Part shown: one piece after another, positions 1 through 5,639 of the stretch | Layout: every line of letters begins with the position of its first letter | How positions within the stretch are numbered: the stretch's first letter is position 1 | Assembly (NCBI GenBank): GCA_016462625.1 | Contig: JAEMSV010000135.1 | Coordinates: forward strand, 1-8,844 | From: Solirubrobacteraceae bacterium | Lineage (GTDB): Bacteria > Actinomycetota > Thermoleophilia > Solirubrobacterales > Solirubrobacteraceae | Length of the DNA: 8,844 bases | Direction: 5' to 3' | Translations under genes and position numbers: made by a program | Notes under the pieces: generated by a model | Databases searched by the model: none | Told to the model about the DNA's origin: nothing | What the model saw: the letters and a program-made list of their open reading frames with translations, nothing else

Positions 1-91
1 GCCCAAGCGGGAGGGAGCAACACCCCTCTTGGACGTCTGTCCAACCCTTCCTCACCGGTCCACGCGGTTTTGACGGCGTGTCCATCCGGGC
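1..91. other. Non-coding edge, downstream of the flippase-like gene
   Basis: No open frame in this stretch is convincing. It lies downstream of the leftward membrane-protein gene, whose TGA stop is at 92-94. The only structure I see is a short hairpin-forming inverted repeat at 29-44, listed separately. There is no run of T on either side that would make a classical intrinsic terminator. Confidence 0.5.
29..44. repeat. Short perfect inverted repeat, possible terminator stem
   Basis: TTGGAC (29-34) and GTCCAA (39-44) are perfect reverse complements around a 4-nt loop. The repeat lies 47 nt beyond the stop of the leftward membrane-protein gene, so it could be part of its transcription end. There is no U-tract on the minus strand after the stem, so a rho-independent terminator is only a weak possibility. 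It could equally be a small operator for a gene to the left of the window. Confidence 0.3.
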
Positions 92-1102
92 TCATACCCG
101 GGCCATCCCGGCGACCGTCCGGGGAAGCCCGGCGGCGGCTGCCGACCCGAGGATCGCGGGGAGGCCCAACTGCAGCGCCCGGTAGCCGATCACGGCCGCC
201 GCCGCGAGCCCGATCGGCGCCCCGTAGAGCACCAGAGCTCCGACGAGCGCCCCGTCGGTCCCGCCCACTCCGCCCGGCGCGGGGATGAGCCCCCCGAGCT
301 GGCCGACCGCGTAGCCGAGGACCAGCGCCGCGGCGGGCGGAGGCGCGCCCACGGCCGCGAAGACCGCCGCCAGCGCCAGGAGATCGAAGACCATGTAGCC
401 GGCGGCCCCCGCGGCGACGTCCACGCGCCGGGCCCGCACGAACCCACCGACGTCGCCCACGCCGCCGACCACGCTCGAGCGCGCCTGTGCGACGAAGCGC
501 CCCAGCCGGCCGCGGCCGGAACCCGCGTCGCCGCCGAGCCGCCGCGCGAGCACGGGCAGCAGGGCGACCGCGGCGATCGCGCCGAGCGCCGCGAACGCCG
601 GCCCGAGCGTCGCCGCGAGCGGGATGTCGGCCTGGGCGGCGCCCGCCGCGAGGGCGAGCCCGGCCGCGAGCGCGGCGACGAAGTTCACCGCGCTCGTCGC
701 GACGAACAGCGAGACGCTGCGCCGGGAGATCCGCTCGGTGTCCATCCCGCCGCGGCGCAGCGCCCAGGCCGACACGGCGAGACCGCTCGCGCCGCCCGCG
801 GGGACGAGGACGTTGGCGCCCTGCATCGCCAGGCCGATCCGCGTGGCCGATCGCCAGTGCAGATGCGGTGCCATCACCGCGCGGAACGCGACGACGAACG
901 CCAGGCACGAGCCCAGCTCGAACACGAGCGCGAGCGCGAGCCAGGCGGGCGACGCGCCCGCGAGCAGTTCACGCACCTCGCCCGTGCCCGGCAGGAGCAC
1001 GAGCAGGGCGACGACGAGCGCGCCCGCGAGCGCGAGGCGCCACAGCGCGGCGCGCCCGGGGAGAGACGGGCGCGCCGCGATGGTGGGGGTCGAGACAGCC
1101 AT
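92..1102 (-). CDS. Flippase-like / lysylphosphatidylglycerol synthase TM-domain protein (UPF0104/YbhN family)
   Basis: A 336-residue polytopic inner-membrane protein. Hydrophobic segments lie near residues 20-38, 54-76, 131-155, 162-184, 228-250, 256-272 and 283-322. Two patches match what I know of the LPG-synthase transmembrane family: a PAGG turn at about 101-104 in a segment that ends in ALRRGG, and the glycine-rich PGGVGGTDGALVG stretch at about 276-288. The full MprF enzyme also carries a C-terminal aminoacyl-phosphatidylglycerol transferase domain. That domain is absent here, and the length fits the stand-alone membrane module, so a lipid or polyprenol-lipid transport role is more likely than lipid lysinylation. 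The substrate cannot be read from sequence. The ATG at 1100-1102 lies 23 nt after the preceding gene's stop and has no clear Shine-Dalgarno, so translation is probably coupled to that gene. Family assignment is fairly secure; function is inferred. Confidence 0.82.
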   Translation of the reverse strand: MAVSTPTIAARPSLPGRAALWRLALAGALVVALLVLLPGTGEVRELLAGASPAWLALALVFELGSCLAFVVAFRAVMAPHLHWRSATRIGLAMQGANVLVPAGGASGLAVSAWALRRGGMDTERISRRSVSLFVATSAVNFVAALAAGLALAAGAAQADIPLAATLGPAFAALGAIAAVALLPVLARRLGGDAGSGRGRLGRFVAQARSSVVGGVGDVGGFVRARRVDVAAGAAGYMVFDLLALAAVFAAVGAPPPAAALVLGYAVGQLGGLIPAPGGVGGTDGALVGALVLYGAPIGLAAAAVIGYRALQLGLPAILGSAAAAGLPRTVAGMARV

Positions 1103-1125
1103 GAGCCGCTGTGTGCCGGTGGCAG

Positions 1126-1521
1126 TCAGCCCTGGAGGCGGCCGTCGAACTCGGCCCGCATGACCGCGATCTCGACGACGGCGGTGCCGACGTACGCGGC
1201 CTGGACCGCGTTCAGCTCGTCACGCAGGTCCGCGGCGTAGGCGACGTCGCGATCGAGTCCGTGCAGCGAGGCCAGCGCGCGCTCGGCCTCCAGCACGGCC
1301 AGCTGCTCGCGCAGAACCGCGGCCGGAGCGGGCTCGGCCCAGGACGGGGACGGCTCGTCGGGCATCACGGCCAGCATCGGCAGCTCGGCCGGAGCCGGCG
1401 CGAACGTCGGAGGTGGAGGCGGAGCGGCGGCGGTCCGTTCAGGAGGAGCCACCGCGGACGCCGGGCGCATTGGACGACGACGCAGGACGGAAGACAGGAA
1501 GTGCTTGGTGATGGACGACAT
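1126..1521 (-). CDS. Small Pro/Ala-rich hypothetical protein with helical C-terminus
   Basis: I do not recognise this 131-residue protein. The N-terminus (about 1-18) is basic, with an RRR cluster. Residues about 19-62 are rich in Pro and Ala, including a run of five prolines, and look disordered. Residues about 65-131 alternate Leu/Ala with Glu/Asp/Arg and look like two or three amphipathic helices. No signal peptide, transmembrane helix, Cys/His metal site or enzyme motif is visible. I chose the ATG at 1519-1521 over an in-frame ATG at 1564-1566 because GAGGAG (1530-1535, minus strand) sits 8 nt upstream of the former. The gene ends 23 nt before the flippase-like membrane-protein gene on the same strand, so the two are probably co-transcribed. 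It might be an accessory or scaffold partner of that membrane protein, but nothing in the sequence demonstrates this. Confidence 0.7.
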   Translation of the reverse strand: MSSITKHFLSSVLRRRPMRPASAVAPPERTAAAPPPPPTFAPAPAELPMLAVMPDEPSPSWAEPAPAAVLREQLAVLEAERALASLHGLDRDVAYAADLRDELNAVQAAYVGTAVVEIAVMRAEFDGRLQG

Positions 1522-1529
1522 GGCTGACG

Positions 1530-1535
1530 CTCCTC
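1530..1535 (-). promoter_or_regulatory. Ribosome binding site deciding the start of the small hypothetical gene
   Basis: On the minus strand this reads GAGGAG, followed by 8 nt and then the ATG at 1521. It favours the shorter 131-residue product over an upstream in-frame ATG at 1566. Confidence 0.65.
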
Positions 1536-1569
1536 GCTTGGGTGATGGATAGGCGTTCCCTCGCACTGC

Positions 1570-1597
1570 ACACCGTGACGTTCGGATGAACCGGTGT
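1570..1597. repeat. Inverted repeat ACACCG/CGGTGT upstream of the small gene
   Basis: Six-bp perfect arms lie at 1570-1575 and 1592-1597 around a 16-nt spacer, about 50-75 nt upstream of the small gene's start. The arm length and spacing would suit a dimeric regulator, but six bases can match by chance in GC-rich DNA. Confidence 0.25.
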
Positions 1598-1601
1598 CAT
1601 C

Positions 1602-1613
1602 GGGGGATCCCCC
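1602..1613. repeat. Perfect 12-bp palindrome GGGGGATCCCCC
   Basis: A fully symmetric 12-bp palindrome about 81 nt upstream of the small gene's ATG and about 90 nt downstream of the dehydrogenase stop. With no loop it is more likely a protein-binding site than an RNA hairpin. No known regulator's consensus is claimed. Confidence 0.35.
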
Positions 1614-1700
1614 AATCGGACCCCCACTGTTTGCCTCACCCATCAAGACGCCCGCGAGGAGCGTTTTCGTCCGTTCGCCGCGCGACGTGGCGCGTCAGCG

Positions 1701-2864
1701 CTACCGGGGGTCGCCGAGCCCCAGGTTCCGCCCGATGATCTCCTTCATGATCTCGTTCGATCCGGCCCAGATCGGCGTGATCCGCGCATCCATCCAGAAG
1801 TGCGCGATCTCGTACTCCTCCATGTAGCCGTAGCCGCCGTGGAGCTGCACACAGGCGTTGACCAGGGCGTTCTGCATGTCGCTGCTCCACCACTTCGCCT
1901 TGGCGGCGTCGACCGCGTCGAGCTCCCCGGCGACGTGCGCGACGATGCACTGGTCGACGAACGCCTGCGTGACGTCGATGCGGGTCTGGAGGTCGGCAAG
2001 CAGGAACCGGCTGTTCTGGAACGTGCCGATCGGCCGGCCGAACGCGTTGCGCGACTTCGCGTACTCGAGCGTCACCTCGAACGCGGCGCGCGCGTGCGCG
2101 ATGTTCGCCACGGCCGAGCCCATCCGCTCCTGGGCGAGGTGGGCCATCATGTGCTTGAAGCCGCCGTCGAGCTCGCCGATCTGCAGCTCCGCGGGCACGC
2201 GGACGTCCTCGAAGAACAGCTCAGCGGTGTCGGCCTCGTGCTGGCCGACCTTCTCGAGCACGCGCCCGTGCGAGAAGCCGTCCAGCGTCGACTCGAGGCC
2301 GAACAGCGTGATGCCCTTGCCCTTCGGCCCGCCGCCGGTCTTCGCCGCCGTGACGACGAGGTCGGCGCTGCCGCCGTTGGTGATGAACGTCTTGCTGCCG
2401 TTCACGACCCAGCCGTCGCCGTTCTTCACGGCCGTGGTCTTCAGGCCGGCGAGATCGGAGCCCGCCTCCGGCTCGGTCATCCCGATCGCGGTGATGATGT
2501 CGCCGGTGCAGAAGCCGGGGAGCCAGCGCTCCTTCTGCTCGGGCGTCGTGAGGCGGATCAGGTACGGGGCGACGATGTCGACCTGCAGGCCGAAGCTCGA
2601 GGAGTAGGCCAAGCCGATCGGCGCGAGCTCCTCGGCGAGGATCGCGTTGAAGCGGAAGTCGTCGACGTCGCTGCCGCCGTACTCGGCCGGGACGCCGAGG
2701 CCGAGGAAGCCGAGGTCGCCGGCCTTCTTCCAGGTCTCGCGGTCGATCAGCCGGTTGGCCCGGTGCTCCTCGCGGCGGGGCAGCACCTCCTTGGCGACGA
2801 ACTGCCGGACGCTCTCGCGGAACAGCTCGTGCTCGGGCTCGTACAGGGTGCGCTTCAACGCCAT
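1701..2864 (-). CDS. Acyl-CoA dehydrogenase, long-chain (LCAD/FadE20-like) type
   Basis: A 387-residue flavoenzyme expected to bind FAD and catalyse the first, alpha-beta desaturating step of fatty acyl-CoA beta-oxidation in the cytoplasm, passing electrons to electron-transfer flavoprotein. An N-terminal helical domain (about 8-120) is followed by the beta domain with the FAD/substrate motif TAIGMTEPEAGSDL (about 125-138) and SKTFITNG (157-164), then the C-terminal helical domain with LHGGYGYMEE (341-350). The canonical C-terminal catalytic Glu (MCAD-type YEGT) is replaced: the protein has IWAGSN with Ala367. A Glu is instead present at residue 246 in AQER, the position used by long-chain and isovaleryl-type dehydrogenases, so it should be active. 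The ATG at 2862-2864 is preceded by AAGGAA, 7 nt away, and gives the usual family length. An upstream in-frame ATG at 2987 would add 41 unrelated residues. Chain-length preference is inferred, not shown. Confidence 0.95.
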   Translation of the reverse strand: MALKRTLYEPEHELFRESVRQFVAKEVLPRREEHRANRLIDRETWKKAGDLGFLGLGVPAEYGGSDVDDFRFNAILAEELAPIGLAYSSSFGLQVDIVAPYLIRLTTPEQKERWLPGFCTGDIITAIGMTEPEAGSDLAGLKTTAVKNGDGWVVNGSKTFITNGGSADLVVTAAKTGGGPKGKGITLFGLESTLDGFSHGRVLEKVGQHEADTAELFFEDVRVPAELQIGELDGGFKHMMAHLAQERMGSAVANIAHARAAFEVTLEYAKSRNAFGRPIGTFQNSRFLLADLQTRIDVTQAFVDQCIVAHVAGELDAVDAAKAKWWSSDMQNALVNACVQLHGGYGYMEEYEIAHFWMDARITPIWAGSNEIMKEIIGRNLGLGDPR

Positions 2865-2871
2865 GACGGAT

Positions 2872-2877
2872 TTCCTT
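2872..2877 (-). promoter_or_regulatory. Ribosome binding site of the acyl-CoA dehydrogenase
   Basis: AAGGAA on the minus strand lies 7 nt before the ATG at 2864. It fixes the start at the family-typical position and argues against the in-frame ATG at 2987. Confidence 0.7.
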
Positions 2878-2922
2878 GCGATCCAGGGATGGGACGACCT
2901 GGCCTGATGATGCCGGACCGCA

Positions 2923-2933
2923 CCGGATTCCGG
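2923..2933. promoter_or_regulatory. 11-bp palindrome CCGGATTCCGG upstream of the dehydrogenase
   Basis: Perfect 5-bp arms CCGGA/TCCGG around one central base, 59 nt upstream of the dehydrogenase start codon. This is a position where a repressor could act, and beta-oxidation genes are often controlled by TetR- or GntR-type regulators. No regulator gene is present in the window, so this is a candidate only. Confidence 0.25.
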
Positions 2934-2993
2934 GGATGAGGCGCCCCCGTCAGGCGGCCAGTCGGGCGACGCGCCCTTCAGCCCCAAACAAGG

Positions 2994-3008
2994 CTGTCCG
3001 ACGTACAG
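2994..3008. promoter_or_regulatory. 15-bp near-perfect palindrome, candidate operator
   Basis: CTGTCCGACGTACAG matches its reverse complement at six of seven symmetric pairs (mismatch at the fifth), with one central base. It lies about 130 nt upstream of the dehydrogenase and about 195 nt upstream of the cyclase start, in the divergent promoter region. Its size and symmetry suit a homodimeric repressor. Which gene it would control cannot be told from the sequence. Confidence 0.35.
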
Positions 3009-3027
3009 AACGAGTCGTCGTGCAGAA

Positions 3028-3050
3028 CTCTCTCAACGGCTCTCTCTCCC
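3028..3050. repeat. CT-rich simple repeat, two tracts
   Basis: Two CT-dinucleotide tracts (3028-3034 and 3040-3050) are separated by AACGG. The minus strand therefore carries GAGAGAG-type purine tracts. They are low in complexity relative to their surroundings and lie immediately left of the large hairpin. Confidence 0.5.
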
Positions 3051-3052
3051 AT

Positions 3053-3113
3053 GTTGCCGGTTCGCGCGGCCTCCCCCCCCGGGGCCGCGCGAATTGGCGC
3101 TTCTAGCGGCAAC
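3053..3113 (+). promoter_or_regulatory. Nested GC-rich hairpin in the diguanylate cyclase leader
   Basis: The inner arms 3061-3071 and 3083-3093 are perfect 11-bp reverse complements. A further G-U and C-G pair extend the stem to leave a seven-C loop inside the C8 run at 3073-3080. An outer 7-bp inverted repeat, GTTGCCG (3053-3059) with CGGCAAC (3107-3113), encloses it. An alternative pairing of 3056-3058 with 3096-3098 would extend the inner stem directly, so two exclusive folds are possible. There is no U-tract on either strand. The structure ends about 90 nt before the cyclase start. It could be a terminator-like barrier between the divergent genes or a structured 5' leader. Confidence 0.5.
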
Positions 3114-3132
3114 GCGCCAAGACGCTCGCGCC

Positions 3133-3149
3133 CGGCCGCAGAACGGCCG
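3133..3149 (+). promoter_or_regulatory. Small hairpin CGGCCG-loop-CGGCCG
   Basis: Perfect 6-bp arms at 3133-3138 and 3144-3149 with a five-base loop CAGAA. It lies 53 nt upstream of the cyclase start and is probably in its untranslated leader if transcription begins further upstream. Confidence 0.35.
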
Positions 3150-3162
3150 ACACCTCTGCCAT

Positions 3163-3177
3163 CCCCAGTTCTTGGGG
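3163..3177 (+). promoter_or_regulatory. Small hairpin CCCCA-loop-TGGGG ahead of the cyclase RBS
   Basis: Perfect 5-bp arms at 3163-3167 and 3173-3177 around GTTCT, ending 12 nt before the GAGGG ribosome binding site. It could influence translation initiation. It matches no riboswitch consensus I know. Confidence 0.3.
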
Positions 3178-3189
3178 CCCCCGCCGCAC

Positions 3190-3194
3190 GAGGG
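3190..3194 (+). promoter_or_regulatory. Ribosome binding site of the diguanylate cyclase
   Basis: GAGGG lies 8 nt before the GTG at 3203 and 11 nt before the immediately following ATG at 3206. Spacing favours the GTG, but the ATG cannot be excluded; the two proteins differ by one residue. Confidence 0.5.
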
Positions 3195-3202
3195 TCCCGT
3201 CG

Positions 3203-5587
3203 GTGATGGCCCTCGTCCGCTGCAACATCCTCGTCCTGAGCCCGGCCCCGGCCGTCCGGGACGATCTCGTGGACCGTCTCTCGACCCTCGATGCGGGGAC
3301 GATCGCCACCGCGGCCAGCCTGGAGCACGCGCTCCCGCTCCTCGCCGGAGGCCGGCACATCGTGCTCGCCGACCCCGCAGCCACCGACGGCGACATCCCG
3401 GCCCTCGCGGCCGCACTGCCCGCGGCCGGGGGCAGCGTCGGCATCGTGCTGCTCACGGGCGAGCACCCCGGCGAGCTCGCAGCGCCCGTCGCCGCGGCCG
3501 TCGCCCCCGACGCGCCCACGCTCGAGCTGGGCGTCGCGATCGGGCGGGCCGCGCAGCTCGCCGCCGAGGCGCCGACCCTCACGGATGCCGAGCGCGACCT
3601 CGACGAGCTGTCCGCGCTGATGCCGAACACCGCGGCGATGCTCTACGACGCGGACCTCGTCTGCCGCATGGCCCGCGGCCCGCTCATTGAGCGCACCGGC
3701 CGGGAGGGCGTCGAGCTGGTGGGAACGACGGTCGCCGAGCAGACCGGGCCCGGCTGGGAGTACCTCCGGCCCTACTGGGAGGCCGCGCTCCGGGGCTCCC
3801 GCCAGCAGTTCGACTTCGCGGTTCCCGACAGCGACGAGGTCTACGCGGCCGACCTCATCCCGCGCCGCGCGGGCGGCCGGGTCGCCGGCATCGTCTGCGT
3901 CACCGCCGACGTCACGGCGCAGCGACGGGCCGAGGCCGCCGAGCGCGGGGCGCTCGACGAGCTCGCCAGCCGCGAAGCCCGGTACCGCGCGACCGTGGAC
4001 AACCTCTTCGAAGGCGTCACGTTCCTGACCAGCGACGGCGTCTGGGTCGCGAACGAAAGTGCCCGGCGCATGACGGGCCTGACCGACGAGCAGGCCGCGG
4101 GCCGCGAGCCACTCCCGGACGGCTGGCACATGTTCCGCGAGGACGGATCACGGTGGCCGCTGAACGAGTTCCCCGGCTACGAGGCGCGGAAGACCGGCGA
4201 GCCGCAGCGCAACGTCCTGATGGGCCTCGACCGCGGTGACGGCGAGAAGCGCTGGCTGCTGGTCAACGCCAAGCCGATCCCGGCGCTCGGTGAGCCGGGG
4301 CGCCGCGACTCGGTCGTCTCGTTCGTCGACGTCACGGCCCAGCGGGCGGCCGAACGGGCGCTGGCCGGCGAGCACGACGCGCTCGCCGAGGCACAGTCCA
4401 TCGCCCGGATGGGGTCGTGGCGACAGTGCCTGCGGGGCGGGACGTACCAGTGGTCCGACGAGATGTGCCGGATCTTCGGCCGCCGCCCGGGAGACCCGCC
4501 CGCGACCTTCGCGGAGATGCTCGAGCACATCCACCGCGACGACCGAGCGCTGCTCCAGCGCATGTGGGACCAGCACCACGCCCACGGACCCGGGCCGTTC
4601 GAGGTCTACTTCCGGCTGGTCCACCGCAGCGGCGCGACCGCGTACGTCCACATGCGCGCGCGCATCGAGCGCGACGAGACGGGGAGACCCGTCGCGGTCA
4701 AGGGCGTCATCCAGGATGTGACCGAGCGCCAGGAGGCCGAGCTCGCGCTGCGCGCCGCCCAGCGCCGGTTCGAGGCGGCATTCGACGAGGCGCCCATCGG
4801 CATGTCGCTGACCGACGCCGACGGGCGCAACATCCGCGTGAACCGCGCCCTCTGCGAGCTCACCGGGCACAGCCACTCCGCGCTGCTGCAGATGCGCTAC
4901 GGCCCGCTCGGCGAACAGCAGCCGGCGCCGGAGGACCTCGTCGCGCTGAACGAGCTGCTGTCGGGCAAGCGCCAGCGCCTCCACGGTGAGCGACGGCTGA
5001 TCGGCGCCGACGGTCGCGCGATGTGGGTGCAGATCTCCTCCGCCCGGCTGCAGATCACGCCCGACGAGCCGCCGGTGATCCTCAGCCACTTCCTGGACAT
5101 CAGCCACCGCCACCGCCTCGAGCGCCGCCTCCGGCACCTCGCCGAGCACGACCCGCTCACCGGCGTGCCGAACCGTCGCGCCTGGGACGTCCAGGTCCCG
5201 CAGGCCATCCAGGACGCAACCGTGTCCGGCCAGCCCCTCGCGCTCGCGCTCCTCGACCTCAACGACTTCAAGGCCGTCAATGACACGCTCGGCCACGACG
5301 CGGGGGACCGGGTGCTCCGCGAGGTCGCGGCGTCGTGGCGCGGCCAGCTGCGCGAGACGGACCTGCTCGCACGGCTTGGCGGCGACGAGTTCGCCGTCCT
5401 GCTCCCCGACTGCGCCGAGGGCGACCTGCTCGACCTCGCGCGCCGGCTGCGTGGCGGGCTCGCGTACGAACCCGGCTGCTCCGTCGGCGCGGTGACCTGG
5501 CATCCCGGCGAGAGTGCCGAGGACGTCCTGCGCCGAGCCGACGAGGAGCTGTACCGGGACAAGCTGGTCCCACGAGAATCGGCCTGA
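3203..5587 (+). CDS. Diguanylate cyclase with degenerate receiver and four PAS domains
   Basis: A 794-residue soluble sensor expected to make c-di-GMP from two GTP in the cytoplasm. Residues about 5-120 resemble a receiver fold (ILVLS start; LADPAATDGD around 55-64; IVLLTGEH 81-88) but lack the acidic pair and the conserved Lys, so phosphorylation is doubtful. Four PAS-type units follow at about 138-240, 261-382, 392-510 and 521-636. The first three end in DVTAQ/DVTERQ-type linkers leading into short coiled segments; the fourth ends in LDISHRH. The GGDEF domain (about 645-794) has the signature GGDEF at 726-730, a metal Asp at 685, predicted guanine-binding residues Asn693 and Asp702, and RETD at 717-720, five residues before GGDEF: the allosteric I-site. 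Enzyme activity and product inhibition are therefore expected. No EAL, HD-GYP or membrane helix is present. The ligands of the PAS domains are unknown. The start is GTG 3203 or ATG 3206. The next gene follows after 52 nt. Confidence 0.94.
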   Translation: MMALVRCNILVLSPAPAVRDDLVDRLSTLDAGTIATAASLEHALPLLAGGRHIVLADPAATDGDIPALAAALPAAGGSVGIVLLTGEHPGELAAPVAAAVAPDAPTLELGVAIGRAAQLAAEAPTLTDAERDLDELSALMPNTAAMLYDADLVCRMARGPLIERTGREGVELVGTTVAEQTGPGWEYLRPYWEAALRGSRQQFDFAVPDSDEVYAADLIPRRAGGRVAGIVCVTADVTAQRRAEAAERGALDELASREARYRATVDNLFEGVTFLTSDGVWVANESARRMTGLTDEQAAGREPLPDGWHMFREDGSRWPLNEFPGYEARKTGEPQRNVLMGLDRGDGEKRWLLVNAKPIPALGEPGRRDSVVSFVDVTAQRAAERALAGEHDALAEAQSIARMGSWRQCLRGGTYQWSDEMCRIFGRRPGDPPATFAEMLEHIHRDDRALLQRMWDQHHAHGPGPFEVYFRLVHRSGATAYVHMRARIERDETGRPVAVKGVIQDVTERQEAELALRAAQRRFEAAFDEAPIGMSLTDADGRNIRVNRALCELTGHSHSALLQMRYGPLGEQQPAPEDLVALNELLSGKRQRLHGERRLIGADGRAMWVQISSARLQITPDEPPVILSHFLDISHRHRLERRLRHLAEHDPLTGVPNRRAWDVQVPQAIQDATVSGQPLALALLDLNDFKAVNDTLGHDAGDRVLREVAASWRGQLRETDLLARLGGDEFAVLLPDCAEGDLLDLARRLRGGLAYEPGCSVGAVTWHPGESAEDVLRRADEELYRDKLVPRESA

Positions 5588-5639
5588 TCACACGATTGGG
5601 GTGATGCAGGCGACCCCGGCTGGTGAGAGGATGCCGCGC
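5588..5639 (+). other. Short gap between cyclase and SHOCT membrane protein
   Basis: These 52 nt contain a weak 5-bp inverted repeat (ATCAC 5587-5591, GTGAT 5601-5605), a candidate alternative ATG at 5604 with a poor ribosome binding site, and GAGAGG at 5625-5630. There is no strong terminator, which supports read-through from the cyclase gene into the membrane-protein gene. Confidence 0.45.
5625..5630 (+). promoter_or_regulatory. Ribosome binding site choosing ATG 5640
   Basis: GAGAGG lies 9 nt before the ATG at 5640 and directly abuts the in-frame ATG at 5631. Only the 5640 start has workable spacing. That start also places the first transmembrane helix at the very N-terminus, as expected for this family. 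Confidence 0.55.

Larger units (their letters stand above)
1522..1700. promoter_or_regulatory. Intergenic region between the acyl-CoA dehydrogenase end and the small gene
   Basis: These 179 nt should hold the dehydrogenase's transcription end and any promoter of the small gene, both on the minus strand. I find no convincing -35/-10 pair. The region contains a perfect 12-bp palindrome (1602-1613) and, next to it towards the small gene, an ACACCG/CGGTGT inverted repeat (1570-1575 and 1592-1597). These are the likeliest regulatory elements. The A/T content is slightly higher than in the flanking genes around 1620-1675, as expected for non-coding DNA. Confidence 0.4.
2865..3202. promoter_or_regulatory. 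Divergent intergenic region between acyl-CoA dehydrogenase and diguanylate cyclase
   Basis: These 338 nt separate two genes transcribed away from each other and must hold promoters for both. No protein-coding frame is convincing. The dehydrogenase-proximal part has two small palindromes (2923-2933 and 2994-3008). The middle has CT-rich tracts (3028-3050). The cyclase-proximal part is a series of potential RNA hairpins (3053-3113, 3133-3149, 3163-3177). I could not assign a -35/-10 pair with confidence on either strand. Confidence 0.55.

Noticed and set aside
92..1102. Full MprF-type lysylphosphatidylglycerol synthase
   Set aside because: Only the transmembrane module is present. The protein ends after the last hydrophobic segment, with no C-terminal aminoacyl-transferase domain.
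1800..2939. A 379-codon plus-strand open frame opposite the acyl-CoA dehydrogenase
   Set aside because: The minus-strand dehydrogenase is unmistakable. The plus-strand frame is a Val/Leu/Arg/Asp-rich shadow without domain signals.
2865..2987. An acyl-CoA dehydrogenase start at 2987
   Set aside because: It would add 41 residues unlike the family N-terminus. The ATG at 2864 has a well-spaced AAGGAA and gives the expected length.
3053..3202. A c-di-GMP riboswitch (GEMM class) in the cyclase leader
   Set aside because: I could not find the conserved GEMM core or its tetraloop/receptor arrangement. Only generic GC-rich hairpins are visible, so I report structure without naming a class.
2978..5503. 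Long minus-strand open frames opposite the diguanylate cyclase (2978-4129 and 4148-5503)
   Set aside because: They mirror the PAS/GGDEF coding region, have repetitive biased composition and lack convincing ribosome binding sites. They are antisense shadows.
5514..5639. An N-terminal extension of the SHOCT protein starting at 5514 and overlapping the cyclase
   Set aside because: The added 42 residues duplicate cyclase coding sequence in another frame and are polar ahead of the first helix. GAGAGG at 5625-5630 fits the ATG at 5640.
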